The notes beneath the pieces are model-generated. The model was not told the DNA's origin, searched no databases, and worked only from the letters and a program-made list of their open reading frames with translations. 64,000 nt of DNA, from contig NZ_FOCL01000004.1 in the NCBI RefSeq assembly GCF_900110105.1, positions 528,495 to 592,494 of the forward strand, in the 5' to 3' direction. Position numbers and translations under genes: made by a program. Origin of the DNA: Mucilaginibacter gossypiicola (GTDB lineage Bacteria > Bacteroidota > Bacteroidia > Sphingobacteriales > Sphingobacteriaceae). Of this stretch, positions 33,588 to 42,760 are shown one piece after another; the stretch's first letter is position 1, and every line of letters begins with the position of its first letter.

Positions 33588-34898
33588 ATGAAAAAACTAC
33601 TGTTTTTTGCCCCTTTGTTATTATTGTTTTCATGCGGGCATGGCCCGGCACAGCAGCTCGAAAATAAAAAACTCAATAGCCTTGCTGTCGAATATGTAAA
33701 GCTTGGCCTCGCAATAGGGCAATACGACGGCGATTTTGTAGATGCTTATTACGGGCCAGATTCTTTGAAGCCAAAATCAGAGCCTCTTAAAACTTTCCCC
33801 AAGGATAGTTTGCTGGCATCGGCAAATAGTTTAATGAATGATTTGCGCATTGTTGCCAATACTACAAAAATTGATACCAATAAAATTCGCGCCAATTGGA
33901 TGGCCGACCAACTGGTGGCCTTTAGTCGCCGTATCCGTATTTTTTCGGGCGAAGAGAGGCCTTTTGATGAAGAATCACGTGAGTTATTTGGTGTAGCCGC
34001 CCCGGTTTATACCGACGATTTTTTTAAGGGACAGGTAGCCTTGCTGGATAGTATTTTGCCGGGTAAAGGCAACGTGAACGACAGGTTTCAAAAACTGGCC
34101 AATAAATTTATTATCCCGAAAGATAAACTTGATCCGGTTATAAAAGCGGCCATAGCCGAAGCCCGTAAGCGTACACTTGCCCACTATCAGCTACCCGCCG
34201 GTGAAACATTTACGCTTGAATATGTGACCAATAAGCCATGGTCGGGTTATAACTGGTATAAGGGCGGTTATAAGAGCACTGTACAGATCAATACAGATCT
34301 GAAGGTTTTTATTGACCGCGCCATTGATGTTGGTAGTCATGAAAGCTATCCGGGGCATCATGTGTACAATATGTTGCTGGAGAAAAACCTGTACCATGAT
34401 AAAGGTTGGGTGGAGATCTCGTTGTACCCGTTATTTAGCCCGCAATCGCTGATAGCCGAAGGCAGCGCCAACTATGGTATCGAGGTCGCCTTCCCTGGTG
34501 ATGATAAAATTAAATTTGCTAAAAATGTACTGTTGCCGCTGGCCGGATTGGATACCGCCGGTATCAATCTTTATTTCAAGGCTCTTGCTATAAAAGGGAC
34601 TTTGAATTATGCCCGTAACGAAGCAGCACGCGGATTGATCAATAACACCATGAGCCAGGATAAGGCTTTATCATATCTTAAAAAATATTGCTTGATGAAT
34701 GATGAAACTGCGCAAAAATCAATCAGCTTTATCAAAAAATATCGCAGTTACGTTATCAATTACAATTACGGTCAGGATTTGGTGAAAAACTATATTGAAT
34801 CAAACGGGGGCACAGCCAAAGCACCTGCCAAACGCTGGGAATTGTTTGGTAAATTGTTGAGCCAGGAAGTTGAACCGGTTAGTTTGGTGAAAAAGTAG
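33588..34898 (+). CDS. DUF885 lipoprotein (putative metallopeptidase)
   Basis: A 436-residue protein with a lipoprotein signal (FSC, Cys16); the ATG at 33588 was chosen because a frame starting 30 codons upstream would bury the signal peptide. The DUF885 hallmark HESYPGHHVYN (HExYPGHH, about residues 249-259) suggests a zinc-dependent peptidase-like site. It is located at the envelope. It is monocistronic, followed by a strong terminator. Substrate unknown. Confidence 0.85.
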   Translation: MKKLLFFAPLLLLFSCGHGPAQQLENKKLNSLAVEYVKLGLAIGQYDGDFVDAYYGPDSLKPKSEPLKTFPKDSLLASANSLMNDLRIVANTTKIDTNKIRANWMADQLVAFSRRIRIFSGEERPFDEESRELFGVAAPVYTDDFFKGQVALLDSILPGKGNVNDRFQKLANKFIIPKDKLDPVIKAAIAEARKRTLAHYQLPAGETFTLEYVTNKPWSGYNWYKGGYKSTVQINTDLKVFIDRAIDVGSHESYPGHHVYNMLLEKNLYHDKGWVEISLYPLFSPQSLIAEGSANYGIEVAFPGDDKIKFAKNVLLPLAGLDTAGINLYFKALAIKGTLNYARNEAARGLINNTMSQDKALSYLKKYCLMNDETAQKSISFIKKYRSYVINYNYGQDLVKNYIESNGGTAKAPAKRWELFGKLLSQEVEPVSLVKK

Positions 34899-34948
34899 GC
34901 GTTGTTTTTCTGTTTGGATAATATGGCATTCGTTTACAACGGGGGGCT

Positions 34949-34985
34949 AAACACAAAGAGGCGATTATATCGCCTCTTTGTGTTT
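34949..34985 (+). terminator. Strong stem-loop terminator
   Basis: A perfect 17-bp stem, AAACACAAAGAGGCGAT against its complement, closes a 3-nt loop; the 3' arm ends TTTGTGTTT. It ends the DUF885 transcript. Confidence 0.85.
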
Positions 34986-35065
34986 ATAAGATATTTTTTA
35001 TTCATACATTAGAGGGCATCGTTTCCTTATAGATAACCAATTTAACACCAAATATTACCTTATAA

Positions 35066-37264
35066 ATGATTAAACCACGGTACTTTATAGCCATGTGTTT
35101 TATGGCAGGTATTTATGCGTCATGTAAAAATCAACATAACAATTATAACAGCTGGCCGGCCTATGCAGGTTCAAAGGAGGGGCTGCGATATTCATCAAAC
35201 GAAGAAATCAATTTAAATAATGTAAATAAGCTGAAAGTGATGTGGACTTTTAGCACGGGCGACAGAGACACTGCTAACCTGAGTCAAAATCAGTGCAACC
35301 CAATTATGGTGGATGGCATTTTGTATGGCACCAGTCCTAAATTAAAACTGTTCGCCGTAAACGCCGCTACTGGTCAACAAAAATGGCTGTTTGATCCTGC
35401 AAAGGATGATACAACCAATAACGGCGACCCGATGGCCTATTATAAAGTGAGCCGGGGCGTAATTTACTGGCAAAATGATGATGGCGGTGAAAAGAGGATT
35501 TTCTACAGCGTTGGGGCTAAAACCTGGGCCATTGATGCGGAAACAGGTGCACCCATACGTTCATTTGGGAACGATGGATATCTTGACCTTACTAAAAACC
35601 TGGACAGGGATACCAAATCGTTTGTGGCAGGCACTACGCCGGGCGTGGTGTATAAAGACGTTTTGATTGTAGGCGATCGTGTATCAGAATCGGTTGATGC
35701 TGCTCCGGGGCATGTGCGTGCTTATGATACGCGTACAGGCAAATTGAAATGGATTTTCCATACCATACCGCATCCCGGCGAAATGGGATATAATACCTGG
35801 GCGGATACTGCGGCTTATAAGAAGTTTGGCGGGGCCAATAACTGGTCGGGCATGGCACTGGATGAGAAGCGGGGGACTGTTTATATCCCGACCGGTTCGG
35901 TAGGCGGCGATTTTTATGGTGGTTTCCGGAAAGGGCAAAACCTGTTTGCCAACTCGCTGCTGGCGCTTGACGCTGCCACAGGCAAGTTGAAATGGTATTA
36001 TCAGTTTGTGCATCACGACTTGTGGGACCGCGATTTGCCGGCTAATCCCAACCTGGTAACTATTGTTAAAGATGGTAAAACGATAGATGCTGTAACGCAG
36101 ATCACCAAACATGGCTATGTGTTTATGTTCGATAGGGTTACGGGTAAGCCCATATTCCCGATAGTGGAAACGCCCGTGCCAACAAAAGGCCTTCCCGGTG
36201 AAGCTCCATGGCCAACGCAGCCTATCCCAACATTGCCACAGCCTTTTGCACGGCAAACGTTTAATCCCGAAGATGTTACAGACCGTACTCCCGAGGTGCA
36301 CCAGGAAATGCTGGCTAAATATAACCAGGTTAAAAACCGAATTATGTTTACACCGCCAAGTAAAGAAGGCGGCTGGATTTTCCCGGGATTTGATGGCGGG
36401 GGCGAGTGGGGTGGAGCGGCAGTTGATCCCGAAACCAAGATCCTGTACGTTAATTGTTCGGAATTGCCCTGGGCCCAGGTAATGATAGATGTGCCTAAAA
36501 CCAATACTGACGACCACTCGCCACAGGCACTGGGACACGTGGTATATAACACCAATTGTATTGGCTGCCATGGCGCAGAACTGAAGGGGAATGGAACATC
36601 ATATCCCTCGTTAGTGAACATCAGCAAAAAATACACAGCCGACCAGGTAAGCGGAATTATTGCAAGTGGCCGTAACATGATGCCATCGTTTAAACAAATT
36701 TCGCCCCAGGATAAGAAAAATCTTCTTGCGTTCCTGCTTAAAATTCCTGAAACAAAGGAGGCAAAAGAAGTAGCCAAAGAACCAACCAGTGATCGTACGG
36801 CAAGTTCGGCAACGGAGAAGAAAATGGTTGATGAAATACCTTATACCATGAACGGTTATAACCGTTTTCTGGATAAAGACGGTTATCCCGGCATAAAACC
36901 ACCCTGGGGCACGCTCAATGCTGTCGACCTTACATCGGGTAAACTGCTTTGGAAAGTACCTTTGGGCGAATTTGCCGAGCTAAGCAAAAAAGGTATCCCG
37001 GTAACCGGTACTCAAAATTACGGTGGTCCGGTGGTTACTAAAGGGGGCCTGATTTTTATTGCAGCGACTAAAGACGAAAAGATCCGCGCGTTTGATAAAC
37101 GTACCGGAAAAGTAGTTTGGGAAGCTCAGCTACCCGCGGCTGGCTACGCTACCCCGGCAACTTATTCAATTGATGGTAAACAATACGTAGTTATAGCCTG
37201 CGGAGGCGGAAAAATTGGAAGTAAGTCGGGAGATAGTTATGTTTGTTTTGGATTACCCCACTAA
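35066..37264 (+). CDS. PQQ-dependent dehydrogenase with inserted cytochrome c domain
   Basis: A 732-residue exported lipoprotein-like protein (ASC, about Cys20). Eight-bladed quinoprotein propeller repeats surround a cytochrome c domain at about residues 490-575 with CIGCH haem binding and a distal Met in NMMPSF. The propeller resumes afterwards (WGTLNAVDLTSGKLLWK) and closes the ring. It oxidises an alcohol or sugar in the periplasm, passing electrons through the built-in cytochrome. The position of the cytochrome within the propeller is typical of membrane-bound quinoprotein glucose-dehydrogenase-like proteins. No PQQ biosynthesis genes are in the window. Confidence 0.93.
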   Translation: MIKPRYFIAMCFMAGIYASCKNQHNNYNSWPAYAGSKEGLRYSSNEEINLNNVNKLKVMWTFSTGDRDTANLSQNQCNPIMVDGILYGTSPKLKLFAVNAATGQQKWLFDPAKDDTTNNGDPMAYYKVSRGVIYWQNDDGGEKRIFYSVGAKTWAIDAETGAPIRSFGNDGYLDLTKNLDRDTKSFVAGTTPGVVYKDVLIVGDRVSESVDAAPGHVRAYDTRTGKLKWIFHTIPHPGEMGYNTWADTAAYKKFGGANNWSGMALDEKRGTVYIPTGSVGGDFYGGFRKGQNLFANSLLALDAATGKLKWYYQFVHHDLWDRDLPANPNLVTIVKDGKTIDAVTQITKHGYVFMFDRVTGKPIFPIVETPVPTKGLPGEAPWPTQPIPTLPQPFARQTFNPEDVTDRTPEVHQEMLAKYNQVKNRIMFTPPSKEGGWIFPGFDGGGEWGGAAVDPETKILYVNCSELPWAQVMIDVPKTNTDDHSPQALGHVVYNTNCIGCHGAELKGNGTSYPSLVNISKKYTADQVSGIIASGRNMMPSFKQISPQDKKNLLAFLLKIPETKEAKEVAKEPTSDRTASSATEKKMVDEIPYTMNGYNRFLDKDGYPGIKPPWGTLNAVDLTSGKLLWKVPLGEFAELSKKGIPVTGTQNYGGPVVTKGGLIFIAATKDEKIRAFDKRTGKVVWEAQLPAAGYATPATYSIDGKQYVVIACGGGKIGSKSGDSYVCFGLPH

Positions 37265-37273
37265 TACCTCAAT

Positions 37274-37720
37274 ATGGATTTATTTGAAGCAGTTTTTGAA
37301 TTATACGAGCAAATAAGGTTAAAGGCCGAAAATGATTTTCAGGACCTGATCAAATGCCAGTACACGCAGCAATGTTACAGCGATAATGGCGCCTTTTGCC
37401 TTGTATTGGAAATTACTGTTTTGAAAAATATCTCTGATGACGATTACGGACTGGTATTTTCCATCAATGCCCAAACAGAACCAAACCACGCCGATCATAA
37501 AAGCGATACTAAAGGCATCTTTTTAATTGCCGATGTACATCATGGTGATAATAAAGTGATCAGCGGTTTGGATGAGCTTGTTTTTGATCCGCAAAATGAT
37601 GCTGAAGTAAGAGCGGCATATGCAAAAATTGAGCATTTTATTAAACCATTTACTACAAGTGTGAGCAATTTGCTGGTACAGGGATATGATATTAAAGTAG
37701 AAGATAATTCGGTAAATTAA
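37274..37720 (+). CDS. Hypothetical acidic protein
   Basis: A 148-residue soluble, acidic protein without signal peptide or membrane span; one Cys-rich stretch CQYTQQCYSDNGAFC in the first third. It begins 9 nt after the PQQ dehydrogenase stop, so it is likely co-transcribed. I do not recognise the family, and no catalytic motif stands out. It might be cytoplasmic and unrelated to the dehydrogenase. Confidence 0.6.
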   Translation: MDLFEAVFELYEQIRLKAENDFQDLIKCQYTQQCYSDNGAFCLVLEITVLKNISDDDYGLVFSINAQTEPNHADHKSDTKGIFLIADVHHGDNKVISGLDELVFDPQNDAEVRAAYAKIEHFIKPFTTSVSNLLVQGYDIKVEDNSVN

Positions 37721-37903
37721 GGTGATGTTATAAAAGGCGTCATTGCGAGTATCCACCGGGGAACCCTGGAAAAAACCGTAATGGCGTAGAAAAAATATAT
37801 TTTAGGGATGTTGTGCGGGGGGCGCGTTAGGGATTGCAGTGAAAAGCCCACAGCGTGTGTAGGGGTTATGGGTAGGAAAGGCGAGGACTTGTAACGGAAA
37901 GCC

Positions 37904-38181
37904 CGGGCCGCAGGCAACGCCCATGTTATAAAATCGATCAGAAAAATACACCTAATAATCAGTAGCTTACAATCACGTCATTATAAGGTACAATGCAATC
38001 TCCAATTATATAGGGCGAATTTGCTAATCGGGGATTATTAATATTTATAATTTGTTTTTTATAGGTATTAATGAGCTCTCTTAGGTCGGTTGTCTTCGTT
38101 TTTTATAATGACATAGTTTAAAGTTAATTATTAAATATTTTTTTGGGCGGTATTGCAAATATGGGCGTTGCCTGCGGCCCG
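37904..38181. repeat. 21-bp perfect inverted repeats bounding an AT-rich segment
   Basis: Arms 37904..37924 and 38161..38181 are exact reverse complements (inner end ATGGGCGTTGCCTGCGGCCC). They enclose about 236 bp of AT-rich DNA without genes and lie in a 620-bp gap (37721..38340) that also holds GTCATTGCGAG-type repeat ends near 37739 and 38270. It looks like a non-autonomous mobile element or a compound repeat; no transposase gene is present. Confidence 0.7.
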
Positions 38182-38340
38182 TGCTATCCGCTCATACTGC
38201 ACAAGGCATTAGCCACAAGGCCGGTATCCGCTACTATCACTAACGCAGCCCCGCGCACCATTTTTACTCGTAATGACGATTTTTTAGCCTTTTAAGCCTA
38301 TTACATGATATCAGGGCAAGATGCTCAAATTGCCTGCCTC

Positions 38341-39621
38341 CTAAAACTTCTCCTCATAAACCGCTCCTCCCGGTGTTTCCAGCTTATATTGCTTAACCTC
38401 CCCGGGCCCTTCAAATTCAAACCGGATACCTACAATGCGGCCCATAGTGCCGGCTTGCTTAAATTCAAAGATCTGCTTGTTGTTGAGGTAGATCCTCAGA
38501 TAGCGATCTTTCACGCTGCACCTCAGGTTCTGAAACTGCGACATATCTGTACCAAAAGCACTCAGGTCGTGATCTTTGCCGCTAACCCAGGCTGTGCCGG
38601 TTAAAATACCCATATCGGATATGCAGCCTTTGTTTACTATCGGGATAACAATAGCAGTACCATTACCTAAAATAGTAAGGTCGGCCTTCGCACAGGCCGA
38701 CTGGCCGGGTGTTGAGGTATTGCGCAGGGTACAATCCATCACAAAGTTATCAGCATTGATACCCGGGAACTCTCGGATGTTGGCAAACTTTACCCATGTA
38801 TTATTAAAAACAGGCGTGCCCAATTTTTGCTGTATCAGTTTGGCATCAATCCCCATATATCCCTGCCCCTTAATTTCTTCGGGCGAAAGGTAAACGGGTA
38901 TAGGCTGATGGTCGAGAATACCCTTCCAGCCTTTGGTTTTAATAAACACCGACGTTTCTTTTTTTACATATCTATCAACAATAAGCTTAGCAATGAAATA
39001 ACCTGGATTATAGTAAATTGAGGTGAATTGTTTGCCATCCCCCGGAACCTGCTCGCGGCGGTTGGGATCCCATGACTGCTGGATAAAAACGCTGTCGGAG
39101 TGAAATGCCGAAGCATCGTAATTAAATACAACCGAATTTGGTAAATCGTCAGAAACCTTTTTACTGCTGAATTTTATTGAAGCCGGATCAACAGGCTTGT
39201 TACGCTTGCTGCTCATGAAAAATAAAGCACCAAGAAGAAGCAATACGGTACTGCCAGCCCATATATAACGTAAACGAGGCTTGGAACGAGTGGCAACAGG
39301 GAGTTTCTTTATCTCGTTGACTTCAGCAGGTTGTTCAATTATGCCGTTAACCTGGTGGTGCTGCCTGAAATCGCGCCAGCTGGTGTAATCAAGGAAGCAG
39401 GCAAGTGCGTTCAGCGTGGCTGCATTGGGGAAGCTTTCGTAGCGTACTTTACCCCAAATCCGTTTTAGGGTTGATACGCTGAGCTGCACCCTGGTTTTAT
39501 CAAAAATCTGCTGACTTAGCTGCTCAAAGTCATCATTGCCCCAAATGCTGCTATCGCCCCAGTTTAACACTTGCTCAATAAGCTGCCGGCATAGCAGAAG
39601 CAATTGTTTTTCTTTTTCCAT
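38341..39621 (-). CDS. Membrane-anchored HTH-like protein with concanavalin-like ectodomain
   Basis: A 426-residue protein. The N-terminal part (about 1-95) resembles a DNA-binding helical domain (LSVSTLKRIWGKVRYESFPNAATLNALACFLDY), followed by a transmembrane helix (about 120-138) and a large outer domain of beta strands resembling LamG/DUF1080-type folds. That layout suggests a one-component sensor: periplasmic ligand binding, cytoplasmic DNA binding. It is divergent from two secreted proteins of similar beta fold, and three direct TTGAA repeats lie in the shared promoter. Function is inferred. Confidence 0.65.
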   Translation of the reverse strand: MEKEKQLLLLCRQLIEQVLNWGDSSIWGNDDFEQLSQQIFDKTRVQLSVSTLKRIWGKVRYESFPNAATLNALACFLDYTSWRDFRQHHQVNGIIEQPAEVNEIKKLPVATRSKPRLRYIWAGSTVLLLLGALFFMSSKRNKPVDPASIKFSSKKVSDDLPNSVVFNYDASAFHSDSVFIQQSWDPNRREQVPGDGKQFTSIYYNPGYFIAKLIVDRYVKKETSVFIKTKGWKGILDHQPIPVYLSPEEIKGQGYMGIDAKLIQQKLGTPVFNNTWVKFANIREFPGINADNFVMDCTLRNTSTPGQSACAKADLTILGNGTAIVIPIVNKGCISDMGILTGTAWVSGKDHDLSAFGTDMSQFQNLRCSVKDRYLRIYLNNKQIFEFKQAGTMGRIVGIRFEFEGPGEVKQYKLETPGGAVYEEKF

Positions 39622-39654
39622 TGATCTACAGGTAATAATGTGGTTTAAAACGCT

Positions 39655-39680
39655 TTGAACAAACTTGAACTTAACTTGAA
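39655..39680. promoter_or_regulatory. Three helically phased TTGAA direct repeats
   Basis: TTGAA occurs at 39655..39659, 39665..39669 and 39676..39680 (spacing 10 and 11 bp, mostly within cTTGAAc/a) in the divergent gap between the membrane HTH protein and the two secreted proteins. The phasing to one DNA face suggests a regulator binding site. Confidence 0.5.
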
Positions 39681-39743
39681 ACGCCGCCCGCGCCTGATTG
39701 TAAAGGCAATTTGCAAGTTTTGACTAAAGTTAAATCAAAACCC

Positions 39744-40394
39744 ATGAACAACAAGATTTTATTCATTGCCATACTAAGCATGACGCTTGGCAGCAGTTTT
39801 TGTTACAGCCAGCAGAAAAAAGTTACATATGATATTAACCGGCTCCTTAACGAAAATAAACTGACTAAAGCGTATCCCCGCCAAACTGTTGCTGAAGTTA
39901 CCGACGGCAGTAAAAAGGGCCTTACCTCAGATGGTATATTATGGCTCAAGAATGTAAACTTTAAAACCGGTACTATAGATGTAGACCTGCGTGGGAGGGA
40001 TGTGTTTCAGCAAAGCTTTTTAGGAATAGCCTTTCATGGAGTAGATACTACAACCAATGATGTTATTTATTTCCGCCCTTTTAATTTTCAAACCACGGAT
40101 ACGCTTCGCCGGATGCATACGGTGCAATACATCAGCGAACCCGATTTCCCCTGGGACAAACTCCGTAAAGAGCATCCTTTGGTTTATGAAAATGCGGTAA
40201 ACCCATTTCCGGAAGCTACCGCCTGGTTCCATGCGCGTATCGTTGTAAATGCCGATGATATAGTTGTTTATGTAGATCATTCGGATAAACCCTCGCTTAC
40301 GGTAAAGAAGCTCAATAATCGACAGAACGGGCTCATCGGTCTCTGGTCATCCGGGTTGCCGGGCGATTTTGCCAATCTTGCCATCACTCAATAG
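39744..40394 (+). CDS. Secreted concanavalin-like (DUF1080/LamG-like) protein
   Basis: A 216-residue protein with signal peptide (MNNKILFIAILSMTLG..., to about residue 22). The core is beta-rich, with strands like GTIDVDLRGRDVFQQSFLGIAFHGVD and ending ANLAITQ, a pattern found in 3-keto-disaccharide hydrolase-type/LamG-like domains that bind or cleave sugars. The ATG at 39744 is preferred to a TTG 11 codons earlier. It is 16 nt upstream of a paralogous gene. Probably periplasmic or surface exposed; substrate unknown. Confidence 0.75.
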   Translation: MNNKILFIAILSMTLGSSFCYSQQKKVTYDINRLLNENKLTKAYPRQTVAEVTDGSKKGLTSDGILWLKNVNFKTGTIDVDLRGRDVFQQSFLGIAFHGVDTTTNDVIYFRPFNFQTTDTLRRMHTVQYISEPDFPWDKLRKEHPLVYENAVNPFPEATAWFHARIVVNADDIVVYVDHSDKPSLTVKKLNNRQNGLIGLWSSGLPGDFANLAITQ

Positions 40395-40410
40395 TCATAA
40401 ATCAATCATC

Positions 40411-41058
40411 ATGAAAAAACTAACCTTACTGTTCGCCTTGTTTGCTGCTGTAAAAATACAGGCTCAGCAAAAGTATCAGCTGTATGACCTTTCGGTTATA
40501 AACCCTAAACAATGGATCATCCCCAAAAACGATACGCTCGACTATGAGTTGGGGAGTTTCGACGGAAAAAACGCTTTGCTTATCAAACGAAAAATTCAAA
40601 ATTACAAATCGGCCAGTTTGGCTTACAAGCCGGGTTTAAATTTTAAAGACGGCATTATTGAAATGGATGTAGCCTGCACTATACCTAAAGGTGGTTTTGT
40701 GGGGCTCGCTTTTCATATCAAGGACGCACATCATTATGAAACAGTTTATTTCAGGCCCGGATCATCAGGTACAATCAATGCCATACAATATATGCCCGAA
40801 AAAAAGACTGAGTTTAACTGGTGGGATTATGAGGCTACAAAATACCAGGCCAAAGCTGTAATTCCGCAAAATAAATGGTTCCATGTAAAAGTGGTGGTCC
40901 AGGGAAGCAAAATGGAGGTTTATGTGGATAATGCTGCAAAGCCAGCTATGATATATACAGCGCTTGACCCATCATTAAAAAGCGGCGCTGTAGGTTACTG
41001 GCATGGCAACTGCCCGCAGGGGGCTTATAAAAATCTTGTTGTAAAGGCTTTTAATTAA
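40411..41058 (+). CDS. Secreted concanavalin-like protein, paralogue
   Basis: A 215-residue protein with signal peptide (MKKLTLLFALFAAVKIQAQ, cleavage after 19). It shares with its neighbour the order of segments: GIIEMDVACTIPKGGFVGLAFHIKD, ETVYFRPG, QYM, WFHVKVVVQGSKMEVYVDNAAKPAM and a C-terminal YKNLVVKAFN, so the two are tandem duplicates. It is 7 nt upstream of an alpha/beta hydrolase. A carbohydrate-binding or -cleaving role is plausible by family; the start was chosen by signal peptide. Confidence 0.75.
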   Translation: MKKLTLLFALFAAVKIQAQQKYQLYDLSVINPKQWIIPKNDTLDYELGSFDGKNALLIKRKIQNYKSASLAYKPGLNFKDGIIEMDVACTIPKGGFVGLAFHIKDAHHYETVYFRPGSSGTINAIQYMPEKKTEFNWWDYEATKYQAKAVIPQNKWFHVKVVVQGSKMEVYVDNAAKPAMIYTALDPSLKSGAVGYWHGNCPQGAYKNLVVKAFN

Positions 41059-41065
41059 TGCTGTT

Positions 41066-41902
41066 ATGAAAAAGGTTTTATTGCTGCTGCTGTTTTTTAT
41101 CCCCATAATTGTTAAAGCGCAAAATATCCCTTACGGTAATAATCCGACAGCAGGTAATTATGCGAAAGCTAAGGATGGTACCAGGATTTATTATGAAACC
41201 TACGGAACAGGAAAACCCCTGGTACTGCTGCACGGAGGGTTGTATGGTGAAATTTCGGAATATGAAAACCTCATCCCGGTATTGAGTAAAAACTTTATGG
41301 TAATCGCTATCGCTACACGCGGGCACACGAAATCGGAGATAGGTCATCAGCCTTATACCTATGAACTGATGTCGGACGATGCTTATACGGTGATCAGGCA
41401 GGTTACTAAAGACAGTATTACATTAATAGGTTTCAGTGATGGGGCAGTGATAGCACTTGACCTCACCATGAGGCATCCCGATTTGGTGAAGAAACTGGTG
41501 TTTGCTGGTGGTAATGTTTCTGCGGCAAGCTATCGCCCCGGGGAGATGGACGAGTTGAAACGCCTGTCTGGTGCATCACTTGAACGCGATATGCCGGATT
41601 TTGTACGTGAGCGGAAAAAGCTTATGCCCGAACCGGAGCGTTGGGGCGAATTTGTACAATTGCTCAAACATGCCTGGATCAATCAAACTACCGTAATGCC
41701 CGAACAGATAAAGCATATCAAATGCCCTGTACTGGTTGCCGCAGGCGACCGTGACAGATACAATCCTATCGAAAGTTTTGTGAGTATTTACAAACTGTTG
41801 CCGTCGGCTCAGCTGGCTATCATTCCAAACTCTGATCATATCATCTTTTACCGGCAACCGGCTTTGATGGAAACCATAGTGATGGGCTTTGTGCTAAAAT
41901 AG
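41066..41902 (+). CDS. Exported alpha/beta hydrolase
   Basis: A 278-residue alpha/beta hydrolase with signal peptide (to about residue 18, VKAQ). Oxyanion segment LLHGGLYGE, nucleophile elbow GFSDG (Ser about 136), acid Asp in AGDRDRY and His in NSDHIIF form a complete catalytic triad. It belongs to the operon of the two concanavalin-like proteins, so it may cut an ester or lactone of the same substrate. Family assignment is good; substrate is not known. Confidence 0.9.
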   Translation: MKKVLLLLLFFIPIIVKAQNIPYGNNPTAGNYAKAKDGTRIYYETYGTGKPLVLLHGGLYGEISEYENLIPVLSKNFMVIAIATRGHTKSEIGHQPYTYELMSDDAYTVIRQVTKDSITLIGFSDGAVIALDLTMRHPDLVKKLVFAGGNVSAASYRPGEMDELKRLSGASLERDMPDFVRERKKLMPEPERWGEFVQLLKHAWINQTTVMPEQIKHIKCPVLVAAGDRDRYNPIESFVSIYKLLPSAQLAIIPNSDHIIFYRQPALMETIVMGFVLK

Positions 41903-42023
41903 AGGGATAGATATTATTGATATGGCTGTTAATAATCAATTAAATACAGTGTTTTCACGGATTGATTCTTAAACATCAGGGTTGTAGATTTATATTAATA
42001 TTTCACTCTTTAAACCTATTACC

Positions 42024-42557
42024 ATGTCAGTATTAGATTCGTTAGTACCCGCTTTTAGGGACAAAGTAGTTCAGTTATTAGCCAACTGCAAAGCAGCAGG
42101 ATATGAAATGCAGCCAACAGAAGGTTTAAGGGGCCCGGTTGAACAAGGCAAACTATGGCGTCAATCCCGGACCAAAGCCGAAGTTGATGCAAAAATAGCA
42201 GACCTGCAGGCACATGGAGCCGCTTTTCTTGCTGATTGTATTATTAAAGCAGGCCCGCATAATGGCGATCATGTTACCAATTCAATTCCCGGTTTATCCT
42301 GGCACCAGTGGAATGAAGCTGTGGATTGTGTTTGGATAGTAGATGGCAAAGAGGAATGGAGCATTAATAAGCTTGTGCAAGGAAAAAACGGCTACCATGT
42401 ATATGCCGATGAAGCCCAAAAGTTAGGTTTAACTGCCGGAGGACTATGGAAGTCTTTTAAAGACTGGCCACATGTACAATTACATTCTGCCCCAAGCCCG
42501 GCCGGAGATTTTTCATTACAGCAAATAAACGATACGATGAAAAGACGTTTTTCATGA
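42024..42557 (+). CDS. M15-like peptidase (L-alanyl-D-glutamate endopeptidase type)
   Basis: A 177-residue protein with zinc-binding pattern SWHQWNEAVD (SxHxxGxAxD, with Asn at the usual Gly place) and a later WPHVQ, the signature of peptidase family M15 found in phage endolysins and D-Ala-D-Ala carboxypeptidases. It has no signal peptide, so either it is exported by another route or acts with a phage-like release system. It is alone between unrelated genes. It hydrolyses peptidoglycan peptides by family. Confidence 0.8.
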   Translation: MSVLDSLVPAFRDKVVQLLANCKAAGYEMQPTEGLRGPVEQGKLWRQSRTKAEVDAKIADLQAHGAAFLADCIIKAGPHNGDHVTNSIPGLSWHQWNEAVDCVWIVDGKEEWSINKLVQGKNGYHVYADEAQKLGLTAGGLWKSFKDWPHVQLHSAPSPAGDFSLQQINDTMKRRFS

Positions 42558-42568
42558 AATTACTTCCC

Positions 42569-42599
42569 GACTTACGAAGTTTCCAAAACTTCGTAAGTC
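42569..42599 (+). terminator. Perfect 14-bp stem-loop after the M15-like gene
   Basis: GACTTACGAAGTTT and its complement flank a CCA loop, 12 nt after the stop. No U-tract follows directly. Confidence 0.6.
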
Positions 42600-42613
42600 T
42601 TATCTTCGCCATT

Positions 42614-42690
42614 AACAGCCGAAAAACTGCCCTCACTACATCGATGTAGTAGAAAAATCTGCCAATTACCCGGCTGTTGCTTGTTTTTTT
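42614..42690 (+). terminator. Second terminator-like structure with nested palindrome
   Basis: AACAGCCG (42614..42621) pairs with CGGCTGTT (42671..42678), followed by GCTTGTTTTTTT. Inside is the palindrome ACTACATCGATGTAGT (42635..42650). Confidence 0.6.
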
Positions 42691-42760
42691 GAGTTTAAAA
42701 TCTGCACTTTTATAACTTGAAACGTGCCCTGCATAAGCACTTTAACCAGTTATATAGTCT

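Noticed and set aside
35684..36571. Long minus-strand open frame inside the PQQ dehydrogenase gene
   Set aside because: It is a mirror of a well-supported coding region; no domain is visible and the sense protein has complete motifs.
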